Origin: an uncultured Clostridia bacterium
GTDB lineage: Bacteria > Bacillota > Clostridia > Oscillospirales > CAG-272
NCBI GenBank assembly: GCA_937894775.1
Contig: CALAXC010000157.1
Location: 1 to 6,387, forward strand
Direction: 5' to 3'
DNA: 6,387 nucleotides
The translations under genes were made by a program, and so were the position numbers. The notes beneath the pieces were generated by a model. It was not told the origin of the DNA. It saw only the letters and a list, made by a program, of their open reading frames with translations, and ran no database searches. Below are positions 6,294 through 6,387 of this stretch, in pieces (within the stretch, counting starts at the first letter, position 1; the number at the start of each line of letters is the position of its first letter).

Positions 6294-6387
6294 GAGCCGA
6301 CAGGCAATAAAACAATCAACGCACAATGTTCGCACTAACCCAGCTGGAAAGTTTTGGTCCACCTTTTTCAAAAGGTGGCGGGGTCAA
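6294..6387 (-). repeat. Intergenic repeat, copy B, with complete palindrome
   Basis: The inverted counterpart of the left-edge repeat, beginning 6 nt after the radical SAM stop. Its proximal block, GAGC-CGACAGG ... CAATCAACGCACA (6294-6325), and distal block (6346-6375) match the complement of copy A. It contains an extra TTTTATTG-complement (about 6306-6313) and a shorter middle. The distal end holds a 9-bp perfect palindrome with 2-nt centre, CCACCTTTTTCAAAAGGTGG (6359-6378), followed by CGGGGTCAA to the window edge. The palindrome can form a hairpin but has no T-run after it, so a conventional terminator role is uncertain, although no other terminator for the radical SAM gene is visible. 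The full extent to the right cannot be seen. Confidence 0.78.

Noticed and set aside
6159..6371. Minus-strand open frame of 70 codons beginning in the right-hand repeat
   Set aside because: It is a translation of the repeat and of the antisense of the radical SAM gene; no recognisable protein and no ribosome binding site.
1..6387. Composite transposon or genomic island bounded by the inverted repeats
   Set aside because: No transposase, integrase or cargo-like genes are present, the genes are core functions, and no composition shift is evident by eye.

Overview
The window looks like a chromosomal segment from an anaerobic, low-to-moderate-GC Gram-positive bacterium of the Clostridia, most likely a gut Oscillospiraceae/Ruminococcus-type organism. 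This rests on strong purine-rich ribosome binding sites, AT-rich sigma-A-like promoters, short U-tailed terminators, a Cys-lipidated BspA-type leucine-rich-repeat protein, and a PflX-type radical SAM protein. The taxonomic placement is inference from gene content and style, not from a marker gene.

Layout, left to right. Positions 1-150 hold a copy of an intergenic repeat and no gene. A strong hairpin terminator (151-183) follows. Four genes are then read leftwards (minus strand): a lipoprotein with an acidic stalk and eleven BspA-type repeats (186-1622), ATP-dependent 6-phosphofructokinase (1841-2929), CinA (3065-4327) and a small MscS-type mechanosensitive channel (4384-5211). The first two each have their own well-formed promoter, and the phosphofructokinase gene ends in a long hairpin terminator. 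cinA follows mscS by only 56 bp with no obvious promoter or terminator between, so those two probably share a transcript started by an extended -10 promoter at 5253-5261. A 179-bp divergent intergenic region carries a perfect 10+1+10 dyad. One gene reads rightwards: a PflX-like radical SAM activase homologue (5391-6287). The right edge (6294-6387) is a second copy of the repeat, inverted relative to the first.

The genes do not form one pathway. They cover glycolysis, NAD/nucleotide salvage and repair, osmotic protection, cell-surface adhesion or interaction, and radical-enzyme activation or an uncharacterised radical SAM reaction. I see no phage, transposase, CRISPR array, tRNA or rRNA.

The least-explained part is the repeat pair at the two ends. 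Each copy lies downstream of the last gene of an outward-reading block, in the same orientation relative to transcription. Both copies have a conserved palindromic distal end, a conserved proximal motif and a length-variable middle. Smaller points of interest are the phosphofructokinase with a largely replaced allosteric site, the divergent-promoter dyad, the exact 94-residue super-period in the repeat lipoprotein, and a pore-residue change in the MscS channel.
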